Source: JANLVI01 sp031363915 (GTDB lineage: Bacteria; Vulcanimicrobiota; Vulcanimicrobiia; Vulcanimicrobiales; Vulcanimicrobiaceae). Taken from it: DNA of 64,000 bases. Location of the stretch: the NCBI GenBank assembly GCA_031363915.1, contig JANLVI010000034.1:1-64000 (forward strand), written 5' to 3'. Numbering within the stretch: the first letter of the stretch is position 1; each line of letters opens with the position of its first letter. Position numbers and translations under genes: made by a program. Below the pieces are notes generated by a model. That model was not told the DNA's origin and did not search any database. It worked only from the letters and a program-made list of their open reading frames with translations. Shown piece by piece: positions 53,274-62,492 of the stretch.

Positions 53274-53966
53274 TTACAATCCCGGGTGCAGCTCGAAGTC
53301 GGCGGCGTTTGCGATGTGTAGCCGATCGAGCAGCGCGTCAAAGGCGAGCGGCAGCGTTTCATAGTGTTCGCTGCTCCGCTCGCTCACGTAAATCCAGCGC
53401 GCGTGCAGGATGAGCGTGTCGATTGCATCGTCGTCGTACGGGGAACCCAACACGAAAATCGCAAGAGTATCGAGACCGAGGTCGGATGCGGCCGCCTCGA
53501 TCGGCGCGAGCGCCGGATACCCCGTGTCTTCGTAGACAACGACCGTATCGAAGTACCGCGCAACCTCGCGAGCGACCGGAGTCCCCGGATTGCCGATGAG
53601 CCCGTCTATGCCCTGGGCGCGTGCCTCGTTGCAAACACGCTGGTAATAGGCATCTTCGTTTGAGCCAACGTCATCGAAGAAGATCGAATCGATGCCGTAC
53701 CAGGTTTTCCAGTTATCGATCTCCGCGTAGATAGCAGCGGGATCGCGCTTTCCGTACGCGGTGTTGATGTAGCCGTAAAGGCGAACGTTGGGAAAAGAAA
53801 GGACCGGAATGGCGGAAACGTACTCGTCGTTTCGCGCCGTTCCGGGACCGCTGTCTGGATTCAGGATCACCGCGAACGGCAGATCCGGAGATTCGACGAT
53901 CGCCTGCGCCAGCGCATCCCAGACGGGGCCGGGATCGGTGTAGAGCGGGACGATCGCGCCGGGCAT
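53274..53966 (-). CDS. Spherulation-specific family 4 protein
   Basis: The 230-residue protein matches the spherulin-4 family, a TIM-barrel fold first seen in slime moulds and now common in bacteria. Family marks are AIVPLYTDPG at the start, ILNPDSGPGTARNDEY, VRLYGYINTAYGKRDP and GIDSIFFDDVGSNE. Acidic residues in the last segment suggest a glycoside-hydrolase-like site, but no activity is established. No signal peptide is visible. Its ATG shares one base with the upstream gene's stop, so the two are co-transcribed. Confidence 0.8.
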   Translation of the reverse strand: MPGAIVPLYTDPGPVWDALAQAIVESPDLPFAVILNPDSGPGTARNDEYVSAIPVLSFPNVRLYGYINTAYGKRDPAAIYAEIDNWKTWYGIDSIFFDDVGSNEDAYYQRVCNEARAQGIDGLIGNPGTPVAREVARYFDTVVVYEDTGYPALAPIEAAASDLGLDTLAIFVLGSPYDDDAIDTLILHARWIYVSERSSEHYETLPLAFDALLDRLHIANAADFELHPGL

Positions 53967-54538
53967 TACATGGCGCCGGCTGCGGTGATGTCGTCGTTGA
54001 CATGCAGCCGCACGAGCGTTCCCTTATGCACGTTGATGTCGCTCTTGAGGCCGCTTGCAAGCGCGAAGCCTGCCGCTGCGCCCCCGAGCGTGCCCCCTTT
54101 ATGGCCCGTCTTTTTCGAGACGATGTGGCCGGCGACCATGCCGCCGATGATGAGTCCGGCATCGCGCACGTGGTGTGTTTTGGGTTCAAATTCTTTGATC
54201 GACTTTACCGTAACGTGGATCGGCGCTTTCGTGCCGTCGCCCATTACGATATCGTCAAAAATCAAATTCATCGTCGCTTTATGTGTGGGGCTCGCAGCGG
54301 TCACGCCTTCCACGTGGCCTTCGATCATCGCGCCTTTGAGTTCGGGATTCTTGTGAAAGAACGTGTCTTTTTCTTTGAGCGTGAACGTGTCACCGTCGTG
54401 GCTGGTCTTGGATGAGAGCGGAGTCTGGAGTTCGCCGTCGAGTTCTGCTCCTTTGTGTGAGAGCACCGCGGACTGGGCAAAGGCCGTCGACCACGTGATC
54501 GCGACCAGGGTAAGGGCCGTCATCAAGATACGTTTCAT
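53966..54538 (-). CDS. Exported glycine-zipper protein, unknown function
   Basis: The 190-residue product begins with a signal peptide (about residues 1-22, ending TAFAQS). A beta-rich region follows (LSHKGAELDGELQTPLSS), then a Gly/Ala-rich segment near residues 125-165 (DAGLIIGGMVAGHIVSKKTG, then GGTLGGAAAGFAL) that looks like glycine-zipper membrane sequence. I recognise no specific family. It leads a two-gene minus-strand operon with the spherulin-4 protein. Confidence 0.6.
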   Translation of the reverse strand: MKRILMTALTLVAITWSTAFAQSAVLSHKGAELDGELQTPLSSKTSHDGDTFTLKEKDTFFHKNPELKGAMIEGHVEGVTAASPTHKATMNLIFDDIVMGDGTKAPIHVTVKSIKEFEPKTHHVRDAGLIIGGMVAGHIVSKKTGHKGGTLGGAAAGFALASGLKSDINVHKGTLVRLHVNDDITAAGAM

Positions 54539-54603
54539 GCAGGCGCCTTCTTGCGAGCGGACGCAGATACTTGCCGCACCCCACTAGCATCAGGAGAGAA
54601 GCG

Positions 54604-55026
54604 ATGTCATTCTTCGATAATTTGGGCGGAATGCTCGGAAAACTAACCGGAGCCGACCCAAGCGACGTCGCCGACGCCGCGACCGACCACGTGGAGGGGA
54701 TGGATGCCGGTCAACTCGCCGATCATCTGAAGAACTCGATCCCGAATATGGATTCCTCGTCTCTTGGCGGTCTTGCACAATCCGTCATGGGTGCGCTTTC
54801 TGCCCACGGGCACGATGAATCGACGCTCAACGACTCGGGCGTCGATACGGCAGCAGCGCAATCTGGCGACGCGGGGTCCGTGATGGATCTGATCTCGCAT
54901 GCCCAGCAGAATCCGGCCGCGCTCAAAGATGCCGCAATGAATTTCATCCGCGATAATCCGCAGGCCGTGCAGCAGTTCACCCCCGACTTCTTAAAAGGGA
55001 TCGTCGGTAAACTTACCGGTTCCTAA
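54604..55026 (+). CDS. Small acidic protein, unknown function
   Basis: The 140-residue product starts MSFFDNLGGMLGKLTGADPS and ends FTPDFLKGIVGKLTGS. The two ends share a GKLTG motif, and the middle is helical, acidic and Ala/Asp/Ser-rich. No signal peptide or named family is recognised. The ATG at 54604 is chosen because AGGAGAG lies a few bases upstream; an in-frame start at 54571 would add a Pro/His-rich leader. The stop overlaps the stop of the convergent DUF2252 gene. Confidence 0.6.
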   Translation: MSFFDNLGGMLGKLTGADPSDVADAATDHVEGMDAGQLADHLKNSIPNMDSSSLGGLAQSVMGALSAHGHDESTLNDSGVDTAAAQSGDAGSVMDLISHAQQNPAALKDAAMNFIRDNPQAVQQFTPDFLKGIVGKLTGS

Positions 55027-56363
55027 GCGGCTTCGACTTTGCCCGTCCCGATCGCGGCGACGAACTGCGCGTGATCGGCTTGGGCCTGGTCCGCGTAGTT
55101 CAGGGCAAAGATCACGATCGCGCGATCGAACGTATCGCTCTTGCCGATGTACCCGGCGATGGCGTCGTCCTCTCCCGAACGCGCGTGCCCGCTTGCGAGC
55201 GCATACGCGCAGTAGCGCGCGTATTCGCGCAACTGGTAGATATCCGCGCCGTCGAGCTTGGCGGATGCTTTCATATCTTTGAATTGCCGCACGTAGAAAT
55301 CGTGCCGGCCCGATGACGCCCAGCCTAGGAGCGCATCGCTTGCGGACTGCATCAGGCGCTGGCCGCGCACGACGCGTTCGCCGTGGTTGTCGAACGCGCT
55401 TTTGCCGACGTGGGGCTCGAGGACCGACGGACCGGCTTCCTTGATCTGCAGGATCATCGAATCGTTGTCATCCGCGCTCATCAGCGCGATCGCGCAGCGC
55501 GTGCCGACCGATCCGACGCCGACGACTTTGATCGCGTGATCGATTAATTCGTACCGGTCGAAGAGCACGCGCACGTCCGGATTGAGCGTCTGCGCGTAAG
55601 CCGCGAGAATCTCTTCAACGTCGAATCCGCTGCGTTCGGTCGCGCTCGAGTGCACGAGCAGCGGTGGATCGTCGATGAAGCGCCGTTTTCCATCGACGAT
55701 CTCGGTGAGCTTCTCGACGGCGGCGCGCACGGAGGTCGTGGCGGCATCGTCGGCGATCCGACCGCGTCTGTGCCGCACGGCCGTCGAGCGCGCTGCATCG
55801 AGAATCTTGGTCGCATCGAGCTTTTGATAGAAGACATCGAGTGCGGGCATGAATGCAAGCTCGCGCATGCGTTCGCGATAGGCTGTGAGGGCGGCGACTG
55901 CCGCCGTCGCGCTCTCGCGTTTCTTGCAGCCCAATTGACGTGCCGCCAGCACCATGCTGGTGGCGAGACGCTTGACGTCCCACTCCCACGGACCCGGCAG
56001 CGTTTCATCGAAGTCGTTCACATCGAAGATCAAGTTGCGTTCGGGCGTCGCAAAGCCGCCGAAATTCAGGCAGTGTGCATCGCCGCAGGCCTGGACGCGC
56101 AGCCCGCTTACCGGCGTCTTGGCAAGGTCGGCTGCCATGATGACGGCGCTTCCACGGAAGAACGTAAAGGGTGACTCGACCATGCGTGAGTTGCGCAGCG
56201 GCACCAGATGCGGGAGACGACCTTGGGCTGCGGTCTCGAGCATCGCGAGCGGGTCACGGTCGCGCTGCGGTGTCCACTCAGCGTGGCTCGTACGCGGAAT
56301 CTGCTCGCGGAGCGAGCGGCCTTTTCCGAGGCGGGCTTTGGCGCGGGTTCCGGGTGTTTCCAT
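55023..56363 (-). CDS. DUF2252 family protein
   Basis: The 446-residue protein matches DUF2252, a family with a kinase-like layout and no proven activity. Marks are RLPHLVPLRNSRMVESPFTF, FFRGSAVIMAADL, the HCLNFGGFATPERNLIFDVN segment, then DFDETLPGPWEWDVKRL, and a late LREYARYCAYALASGHARSG. The last is followed by DTFDRAIVIFALNYADQ. Length and order are complete. It is cytoplasmic, with no signal peptide. Confidence 0.85.
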   Translation of the reverse strand: METPGTRAKARLGKGRSLREQIPRTSHAEWTPQRDRDPLAMLETAAQGRLPHLVPLRNSRMVESPFTFFRGSAVIMAADLAKTPVSGLRVQACGDAHCLNFGGFATPERNLIFDVNDFDETLPGPWEWDVKRLATSMVLAARQLGCKKRESATAAVAALTAYRERMRELAFMPALDVFYQKLDATKILDAARSTAVRHRRGRIADDAATTSVRAAVEKLTEIVDGKRRFIDDPPLLVHSSATERSGFDVEEILAAYAQTLNPDVRVLFDRYELIDHAIKVVGVGSVGTRCAIALMSADDNDSMILQIKEAGPSVLEPHVGKSAFDNHGERVVRGQRLMQSASDALLGWASSGRHDFYVRQFKDMKASAKLDGADIYQLREYARYCAYALASGHARSGEDDAIAGYIGKSDTFDRAIVIFALNYADQAQADHAQFVAAIGTGKVEAA

Positions 56364-56431
56364 CAGCCGTTCCTACCCATTCTGGCGTGCGGTTTTACGG
56401 GATCGGGAAAAATGAGGCAGAATATGCCCGC

Positions 56432-56727
56432 GTGAAGCCGATCGGTATCGTCGCGCTCGTGCTCGTTGCGGGTGCGTTTTTTTGAGTGCGCCGAGCGGCG
56501 ATGTCTATGAGGTCACCTCGCCGACCTCAGTCCCATATCATACGCTGCTGCGCAAACTCTACAGCGTTCTTGCCTTTGCCGCGATGGGCTATCTGACGGT
56601 GCAACTCGCGCGTAGCCGCCCGCGTCGCGCTAAACGCGCAGCGGTCCGAGTTCCCGCGCGAGTCCATCGGTCCAATCATCGAGGTTGCGTTCGTCGGCCG
56701 GGATCCAAATCACGAGGAGTGCCATAA
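56432..56727 (+). CDS. Small two-helix membrane protein split at a T7 run
   Basis: From GTG 56432 the frame encodes a membrane helix (KPIGIVALVLVAGAFF) and stops at TGA 56483-56485, right after a run of seven T (56477-56483). One frame over, from the T-run on, the reading is open: SAPSGDVYEVTSPTSVPYHT, then LLRKLYSVLAFAAMGYLTVQ, a second helix, and an Arg-rich tail to 56727. One extra T, or a -1 slip on the T-run, would join them into a protein of about 98 residues. It could be a disabled gene, a slippage-expressed gene or a sequencing error. Alternatively the TTG at 56482 could start a separate 81-residue protein. Its tail overlaps the convergent DoxX-like gene. Confidence 0.5.
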
Positions 56728-57664
56728 TGCCGTAGATCGGCAGATGCCCGATGAGTTCGGTCGTGTTGAAGACGGAGAGCGTGAGGTTGAACGGGAGCCA
56801 CGCGAGGATGATCACTTCGCGCGGAAAAATACCGAACGTCAAGAACAGCCCGACGCCAAGCTCCACTGAGGCCGCGCACAGCATGAAGAGTTCGTTTGAC
56901 ATCGGCAGCCCGAGCGCCGCGGTAAAATTGAGCGGATATTTTTCGAGGAAGTGTGTCGCGAGCGGTAAGTTTGCGAATTTCTCGGTAAAAGCGACGACGG
57001 CGAGGCTGAGGCCCAGACCAACGCGCAGCGGCAAGACTGCGTGACGCATGAGCCGGTCGGAGGGTTCGAGCAGCGGAAACATCAGCCGGTCGATCGAGAG
57101 CGGACCTCGGCCCGCCATGAAAAAGAACGCCGCCGCTCCGAGGAAGAGAATATTCTCGAGCATCGTCTGGACGCCGACGACGAAGAGTCCGGCGAACCAG
57201 AGCGTGCCGAGCCCGACCGCAGCAAGACGCGTTAATCCGCCATAGAAGAATGCTAGTGCGATTCCGGTCTCGCAGACGCCGAAGACGTACGCCCATGCGC
57301 CCGGCACTTTGTCATCGGGTGAGAAAAGGACGGTGTGTGCGCCGTCGACGGCGAGCGGTACCGCGAAATGGACGCCGATGATCAGAGGCAAGATCGCGTA
57401 GATGATGCGCCGTCGGCGGTCGTCGGCGCCGAAGAGTTCGGGACCCGGAATGAAGTCGCGATAACGGCGCTTGCGCCAGAGTACACCGGCACCGAGCGTC
57501 GCGATTATGACGAGGGAGAAGAACGTTAGCGGCAGCGGTGCGAAAAATAAATCCCACCGCAACGGAAACGCAGAGCTATCGTAAAACCACTTCTCGTGGG
57601 CGTCAGCGGGACAAGCGGAAAGAACCGCCGCTCCAAGCGACGCCGCGACCACGCGGGCCTTCAT
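56630..57664 (-). CDS. DoxX-like integral membrane protein
   Basis: The 344-residue protein starts with a signal-like segment followed by HEKWFYDSSAFPLRWDLFFA, then about eight hydrophobic helices. The C-terminal half (VLPLRVGLGLSLAVVAFTEK, then ELGVGLFLTFGIFPREVII) resembles the DoxX fold. The N-terminal HEKWFYD block is shared by a subgroup of uncharacterised membrane proteins. No enzymatic residues are obvious. It lies 4 bp into the tail of the upstream minus-strand gene (57661-58248), so the two form an operon. Confidence 0.7.
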   Translation of the reverse strand: MKARVVAASLGAAVLSACPADAHEKWFYDSSAFPLRWDLFFAPLPLTFFSLVIIATLGAGVLWRKRRYRDFIPGPELFGADDRRRRIIYAILPLIIGVHFAVPLAVDGAHTVLFSPDDKVPGAWAYVFGVCETGIALAFFYGGLTRLAAVGLGTLWFAGLFVVGVQTMLENILFLGAAAFFFMAGRGPLSIDRLMFPLLEPSDRLMRHAVLPLRVGLGLSLAVVAFTEKFANLPLATHFLEKYPLNFTAALGLPMSNELFMLCAASVELGVGLFLTFGIFPREVIILAWLPFNLTLSVFNTTELIGHLPIYGIMALLVIWIPADERNLDDWTDGLARELGPLRV

Positions 57665-58248
57665 CGAACGTCGCGCGCGATCAGCCGCAGAAACTTGCGC
57701 GGTTCGAACGTACTATCGGCGTCGATGCGCGCGAATGCTTCAGCACGAATCTGCGATGCGAGGTCGCGCCGAGCGGCGAGAGCGCGGTCCAGTTCGCGGA
57801 AGGCGCGTTCGAATGCGTCGCCGTCGAGCGTGCCGATCTGCCGTTTGAGCCGATCGATGTCGGCGTTGATCTTGCTTTGCAGTTCTTGGCTGACATCGCG
57901 TTCGACCGTCGCGATGCGGGCGAGCAACGTGTTGAGTTCCTCGACGCTCGGCAGGCCGTAGGCGCCGCGTCCGGCCAGATCAAGGCGTCCGGGCGCCGCT
58001 TTGCCGGGCGCGTTCCCCGCCGGGTAGATGCGCAAGATCGAGGCGATCTTCTGCGGACCTTTGGGCGATTGCAGCCCTTCGGCCAGGCCCGCGCCGATCA
58101 GGCGCGAGCGCAGTGCCGTATCGTTGACAACCTTGATGTGATCGGGGTTGACCCCCGCCGGGCGCCGCCGCGTCCCAAAGAAGTCACTATCTTTTGCGAC
58201 GGGAAGGTCCAGCGCACGCTGAACTAAGGTCGACCGATCACTTGCCAT
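57661..58248 (-). CDS. Hypothetical protein with coiled-coil C-terminus
   Basis: The 195-residue product has no signal peptide or membrane helix. Its second half (about residues 105-180) is strongly helical and charged, and reads like a coiled coil (QSKINADIDRLKRQIGTLDG). The first half contains KVVNDTALRSRLIGAGLAEG. I recognise no family. It is encoded between the DoxX-like gene (4-bp overlap) and the CBM9/DUF5916 gene (17 bp), so the three are probably one transcript. Confidence 0.5.
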   Translation of the reverse strand: MASDRSTLVQRALDLPVAKDSDFFGTRRRPAGVNPDHIKVVNDTALRSRLIGAGLAEGLQSPKGPQKIASILRIYPAGNAPGKAAPGRLDLAGRGAYGLPSVEELNTLLARIATVERDVSQELQSKINADIDRLKRQIGTLDGDAFERAFRELDRALAARRDLASQIRAEAFARIDADSTFEPRKFLRLIARDVR

Positions 58249-58265
58249 GCTACAGCGTTCGGCGG

Positions 58266-60461
58266 TTAAACCCCCGCGCCCCCGCCAAAGCGCAAGACGT
58301 ACTTGAGAACGAAGCGTTGGAGCGTGGAGTTGGCGGCGGGCGTGCCGTAGTTGAGAAAGAGTTCGCTGTCGTTCTTGAAACGGCGATGGAAGCTACCGGC
58401 AAGGTTGATACCGGGACTAGCGAAGCCACCGCGACCGGAGATATCGCGCAGCGAGAGCGAGAGATTGGTATCTTTCCCAATCGTCTCACCGAAGCTGACC
58501 CGGCGCAGTGACTGACCGTCTGCAGTGCCGGAGGTAAGCTTCTCGAGCGTCCCGTCGTATTCGAGGCCGACGGTGTAGCGAGTGCCGATCGCGCGTGAGG
58601 TCGAGAGACTCACCTGTTGGAGAAATAAGTTGGAAAAAACTCCGTAACTGTAGCTCGCATCGACCGGGGTCGGAGTTCCATCGCGGTAGCCGAAGCCGAT
58701 CCCGGTATTGTTGAAATACTGGTTCACCCCGCCGGTGTACGTTGGATAGCCGACCAGCGAACCGTTGTAGGTGCGTAGGACACCGACGGTCGGACCCACG
58801 TTAATGCGAATAAGGTTCTTCGTGGTTACGTCGAGATAGACGCCCGAATCGGCTTGGTGGACAGCGCCGCTGCGGTCGAGATACCGGTCGCCGAAAGCGA
58901 AGAGATCGACGCGTTTGAACGGGCCGTTCGGGGCGAGCGACCCTTGCATGTTGACGAAGGCGATGGGTCCGCGGATGTCTTGAATAGCCGTGAATCCGTC
59001 GACCGGATTCCAGCCCGGGCCGAGGTCTTTATAGCCGACGAAGACTTCGTAGTTTGGTTTGTGCACGTCGAGGAAATCTTCGGTTTTGCGCGCGAGCGCC
59101 GGCTGCGGGATAAAGCTGCCACGTTCGGCGCCATAGCTACCGGAATAGACGAAGCCCGTTTTATCGTCACGCCCGCCGATGCTCAAATCGATCGTGGCGT
59201 CGTTGCCTGCGCGCTGATCGAAGGTATCGTTTCCGGAGACGTGATGCGTGAAGACGCCCGTCGCTTGATAGCCGAAAGAACGATTGGGAAGCGAATGTTG
59301 GTAGCTGAGGACGTCGTCGTCAAAACCCGCGCCGCGCGTTTCGAGCACGCCGAAGGATTGATTGCCGAAGGTGCCCTCAGACTTGAGCCCGCGCGTGAAC
59401 GAGCCGATGTTGGGCGAGTAGAAGTCCAGATTTCCCGGGCTGTTGACCGAGGCGCCGGAGATCGGCGCGAAAAAATTCGCGCCTTGCGAGAAAAACGGTC
59501 GAAACTCGGCGAGCGACCGGCGAAATTCTTGCGGTGCGATCGTCTGCTGATCGATCTCGACGTTGGAAAAATCCGGCGCAAGCGCGCCGACAAGCGAGAT
59601 CGTTCCGGTGATCGGATAGGTTAGGTCGATTCCCGTATGCCGTACGTCGACGGGTAAGAATCCGCCGTTCGCCTGCGCGAATTGGCGGCGGTCGGAACCT
59701 CCACTTGCAAGGCCGTAGAGTTCGAGAGCGGGTTTGCGTTTGGCTGCCGAACGTGCGAGGGTGATGTCCGTTAAACGCGGCCAAAAGCGCACGTCACCGG
59801 AATTTGGAAACCCGCCGTTGCCGCCGCCGTCGTTCATCTGCGCATCGTAGGCCCACGACAGGTTTTCGTTTGCGGTCGCGATGTGGCGGATAAAATCGAA
59901 GCGCCACTGCCGCAAACTCGACCCTCGAACCACGCTTAGCGGGATGACGAGCATCGCGTTCCAGCCCGTTGCCGTGCGGGCTGCGGTCGCCTGCCAAGGC
60001 GGCGCGTAGCGGGTGGATTCCGTCGCCTGCTGATAGCGCGTGCCGAGCGGCGTCGTTTCGAAGAAGTAAACCTGCTGTCCGTTGCCGGTCGGATCGATGC
60101 CGATCCCGGCGTAGTCGTCGACGCCGAAACCGACGTTGTTCGCGGTCTGCGTTGCGGTAATCTGAAAACCGCGCTGTTCGGCGACGATCCCAACGTAAAG
60201 GTTCGTGTCATCGTAGAGCAGCGAGAATCGCGTTTGCACGCGGCTCGGGGCATGCGTTGTCAAAGACGTGAGATCGGTCGCGACGAGCGCCGTTTTCCAG
60301 ACCGGATCGGCGAGAGTCGCATCGAGCGGCGGCGGCGCGGCGGCGCGCACGGCCGGGTACGCCCCCGCAGCATTCGTCGCGGCCCCGGCGGGGAGCGCGC
60401 ACCCAGCCGCGAGGGCGCCAAGAGCGCAGCACGATGCAAGCAATCGCTGAAGATGGGCCAT
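58266..60461 (-). CDS. Exported CBM9-like / DUF5916 beta-barrel protein
   Basis: The 731-residue protein has a signal peptide (ends PAGAAT) and a CBM9-like domain (about residues 35-230; LDATLADPVWKTALVATDL, SLLYDDTNLYVGIVAEQ and YAGIGIDPTGNGQQVYFFE). A long C-terminal region (about 250-731) follows with repeated amphipathic strands, typical of the DUF5916 barrel (ALAPDFSNVEIDQQTIAPQE). The end VLKYVLRFGGGAGV also fits a barrel. It is likely an outer-membrane protein of unknown substrate. ATG start; divergent from the ABC-F gene. Confidence 0.8.
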   Translation of the reverse strand: MAHLQRLLASCCALGALAAGCALPAGAATNAAGAYPAVRAAAPPPLDATLADPVWKTALVATDLTSLTTHAPSRVQTRFSLLYDDTNLYVGIVAEQRGFQITATQTANNVGFGVDDYAGIGIDPTGNGQQVYFFETTPLGTRYQQATESTRYAPPWQATAARTATGWNAMLVIPLSVVRGSSLRQWRFDFIRHIATANENLSWAYDAQMNDGGGNGGFPNSGDVRFWPRLTDITLARSAAKRKPALELYGLASGGSDRRQFAQANGGFLPVDVRHTGIDLTYPITGTISLVGALAPDFSNVEIDQQTIAPQEFRRSLAEFRPFFSQGANFFAPISGASVNSPGNLDFYSPNIGSFTRGLKSEGTFGNQSFGVLETRGAGFDDDVLSYQHSLPNRSFGYQATGVFTHHVSGNDTFDQRAGNDATIDLSIGGRDDKTGFVYSGSYGAERGSFIPQPALARKTEDFLDVHKPNYEVFVGYKDLGPGWNPVDGFTAIQDIRGPIAFVNMQGSLAPNGPFKRVDLFAFGDRYLDRSGAVHQADSGVYLDVTTKNLIRINVGPTVGVLRTYNGSLVGYPTYTGGVNQYFNNTGIGFGYRDGTPTPVDASYSYGVFSNLFLQQVSLSTSRAIGTRYTVGLEYDGTLEKLTSGTADGQSLRRVSFGETIGKDTNLSLSLRDISGRGGFASPGINLAGSFHRRFKNDSELFLNYGTPAANSTLQRFVLKYVLRFGGGAGV

Positions 60462-60517
60462 ACTTGTCGTACGCCCCGGGCTTCGGCGATGTTTCAGTCG
60501 AAGAGATTCGAGGATCC

Positions 60518-62473
60518 ATGGAACTCTTACGTTTTTCGAACCTCACCCGTGCCTACGGTGCGCGCACCGTCTTCGAGCGGGTCGCCGGCGTCGTGCGTGA
60601 CGGCGATAAGATCGCGCTCGTCGGCCCCAATGGCGCGGGCAAGTCATCCCTCGTGCGGACGATCGCGGGGGTCGACGAACCGGACGGCGGCACGATTGCC
60701 CGCGCGCGTGATACGCGGCTAGGGTACATGGCGCAAGACGCGCCCGCCGACGAATCGATCACCTTGCACGCCGCGCTCGATGCGGCATTCTCCCGCGTGC
60801 GCGCCGAAGAGTCGCATGTCCGCGACTTGGAACTTCAACTCACGGCGGTCTCGGAACTCGGCGACGACGACGCGATGACGGCGCTCTTACAGAAGTACGG
60901 CGACGCGCGAGAAGCCTTCGACCGCCACGGCGGCGAGGGACTCGAGAAACAGATGCGCGCGACGATCGCGGCGTTCGACTTCGAAGAAGCCGACCTCGAT
61001 CGTCCAACCAGCGGCTTCTCCGGCGGACAACGCACGCGCGCGATGCTCGCCCGAACGCTGCTCGAGCGTCCCGACTGGCTGATTCTAGACGAACCGACTA
61101 ACCATCTCGATATCGAGACCGTCCGCTGGCTCGAAGACTTCATCATTGACGATCCGCGCGCGACCCTCGTCGTCTCGCACGATCGCTATTTTCTCGAACG
61201 CGTCGCGACGGTCGTGTGGGATCTCTCCGGCGGCGAACTCGTCGCGTACAACGTGAAGCAGGGCAAGGCGTATACCGACTTTCTCGAACAGCGTCAAGTT
61301 CGACGTGACGAACAACGGCGCGTCTACGAAGTGGCTCTTGCCGAGCACGCGCGCGAACAAGCGGTCATCGACGAACTCAAGACGCACGGCTCGCATAACT
61401 ACTCGCACGTCCGCAGCCGCGAGAAGAAGATGAGCAAGTTGCCCGATGCGCCGCCTCCGGATACGGATAAACCCTCGATCGGGATGTCGCTCGTCGCAAC
61501 GCGCCGCGCGACGAACGGTTTCGCGCTCGAAGTCAAAGGCCTGAGCAAGGCGTATAACGATCCGCTCTTCACCGACTTGACCTTCGATATCAAGCGCGGC
61601 GAGCGCGTCGCCATCGTCGGCCCGAACGGAGCGGGCAAGTCGACGTTGCTTAAAATTCTCTCCGGCGAGATCCCCGCCGACAAAGGCAACATTCGTTTCG
61701 GCCCGGGCCTGAAGACCGCGTACTTCGCGCAAGATTCTGCCGACGAATTGCCGACCGGCGTGCGCGCGGTCGACGCCGTGCTCGATGCAGCGAAGATCAC
61801 CGAAGAAGAAGCACGCGGTTTGCTCGGACGCATGCGTCTGGGCGGCGAGGCGGCGGATAAACCGGTCGAAGCATTCTCGGGCGGCGAGAGACGCCGCATC
61901 ATGCTCGCGCGTCTCATGGCGCAAAAAGCCGACTGCCTCTTACTCGACGAGCCGACGAATGACTTGGATATTCCCAGCCGCGAAGCGCTCGAATCGATTC
62001 TCGCCGATTACGATGGCGCACTGCTCGTGGTCTCGCACGATCGCTACTTGCTCAAGCGCCTCGCGGAAACGACGCTCTGGATTCGCGATGGTCTTGCGAC
62101 GCCGATCCAAGGCGGCTACGACGCCTTCGAATCCGCTGCGCTCGGCCATGCAACGAACGGCAAAGGCCCGCAGCCGAAAACGCAAGCTGCGCCCAAACCC
62201 GTCGAGCCGCCGCCTGCGCGCGCGTCGGTCAAAGAGGTCGCCCGCCGCAAACGCGAACTCGAGTCTGCGGAAAAACGCGTCGCCGAATTCGACCGCAAAC
62301 GCGGCGAATTAAGCGCGCTCTTCGCGGCGCCCAACCTCTATGACGATCCCGTCGCCGTTGCGAAACTGCGCAACCAACTCTCGGCGATCGAGACGGCGGC
62401 AAGCGAAGCACTACACGCCTGGGAAGCGGCGATGGAAGCGGTCGAAACGGACGAGGCGGTCGGGGTCCGCTAA
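60518..62473 (+). CDS. ABC-F family ATPase (Uup/EttA-like)
   Basis: ABC-F proteins lack membrane domains and act on ribosomes. The 651-residue protein has two ABC domains, each with Walker A (GPNGAGKSS and GPNGAGKST), signature (SGGQRTRAMLARTL and SGGERRRIMLARLM) and Walker B DEPTN. The P-site-type linker between them is charged. A C-terminal Pro/Ala hinge and coiled coil (about 575-650) resembles Uup. The ATG at 60518 has GAGGAT upstream and begins the first ABC domain; the longer frame from 60434 overlaps the divergent gene. Confidence 0.9.
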   Translation: MELLRFSNLTRAYGARTVFERVAGVVRDGDKIALVGPNGAGKSSLVRTIAGVDEPDGGTIARARDTRLGYMAQDAPADESITLHAALDAAFSRVRAEESHVRDLELQLTAVSELGDDDAMTALLQKYGDAREAFDRHGGEGLEKQMRATIAAFDFEEADLDRPTSGFSGGQRTRAMLARTLLERPDWLILDEPTNHLDIETVRWLEDFIIDDPRATLVVSHDRYFLERVATVVWDLSGGELVAYNVKQGKAYTDFLEQRQVRRDEQRRVYEVALAEHAREQAVIDELKTHGSHNYSHVRSREKKMSKLPDAPPPDTDKPSIGMSLVATRRATNGFALEVKGLSKAYNDPLFTDLTFDIKRGERVAIVGPNGAGKSTLLKILSGEIPADKGNIRFGPGLKTAYFAQDSADELPTGVRAVDAVLDAAKITEEEARGLLGRMRLGGEAADKPVEAFSGGERRRIMLARLMAQKADCLLLDEPTNDLDIPSREALESILADYDGALLVVSHDRYLLKRLAETTLWIRDGLATPIQGGYDAFESAALGHATNGKGPQPKTQAAPKPVEPPPARASVKEVARRKRELESAEKRVAEFDRKRGELSALFAAPNLYDDPVAVAKLRNQLSAIETAASEALHAWEAAMEAVETDEAVGVR

Positions 62474-62492
62474 GCGGCGAAGTCCCGCAGCG

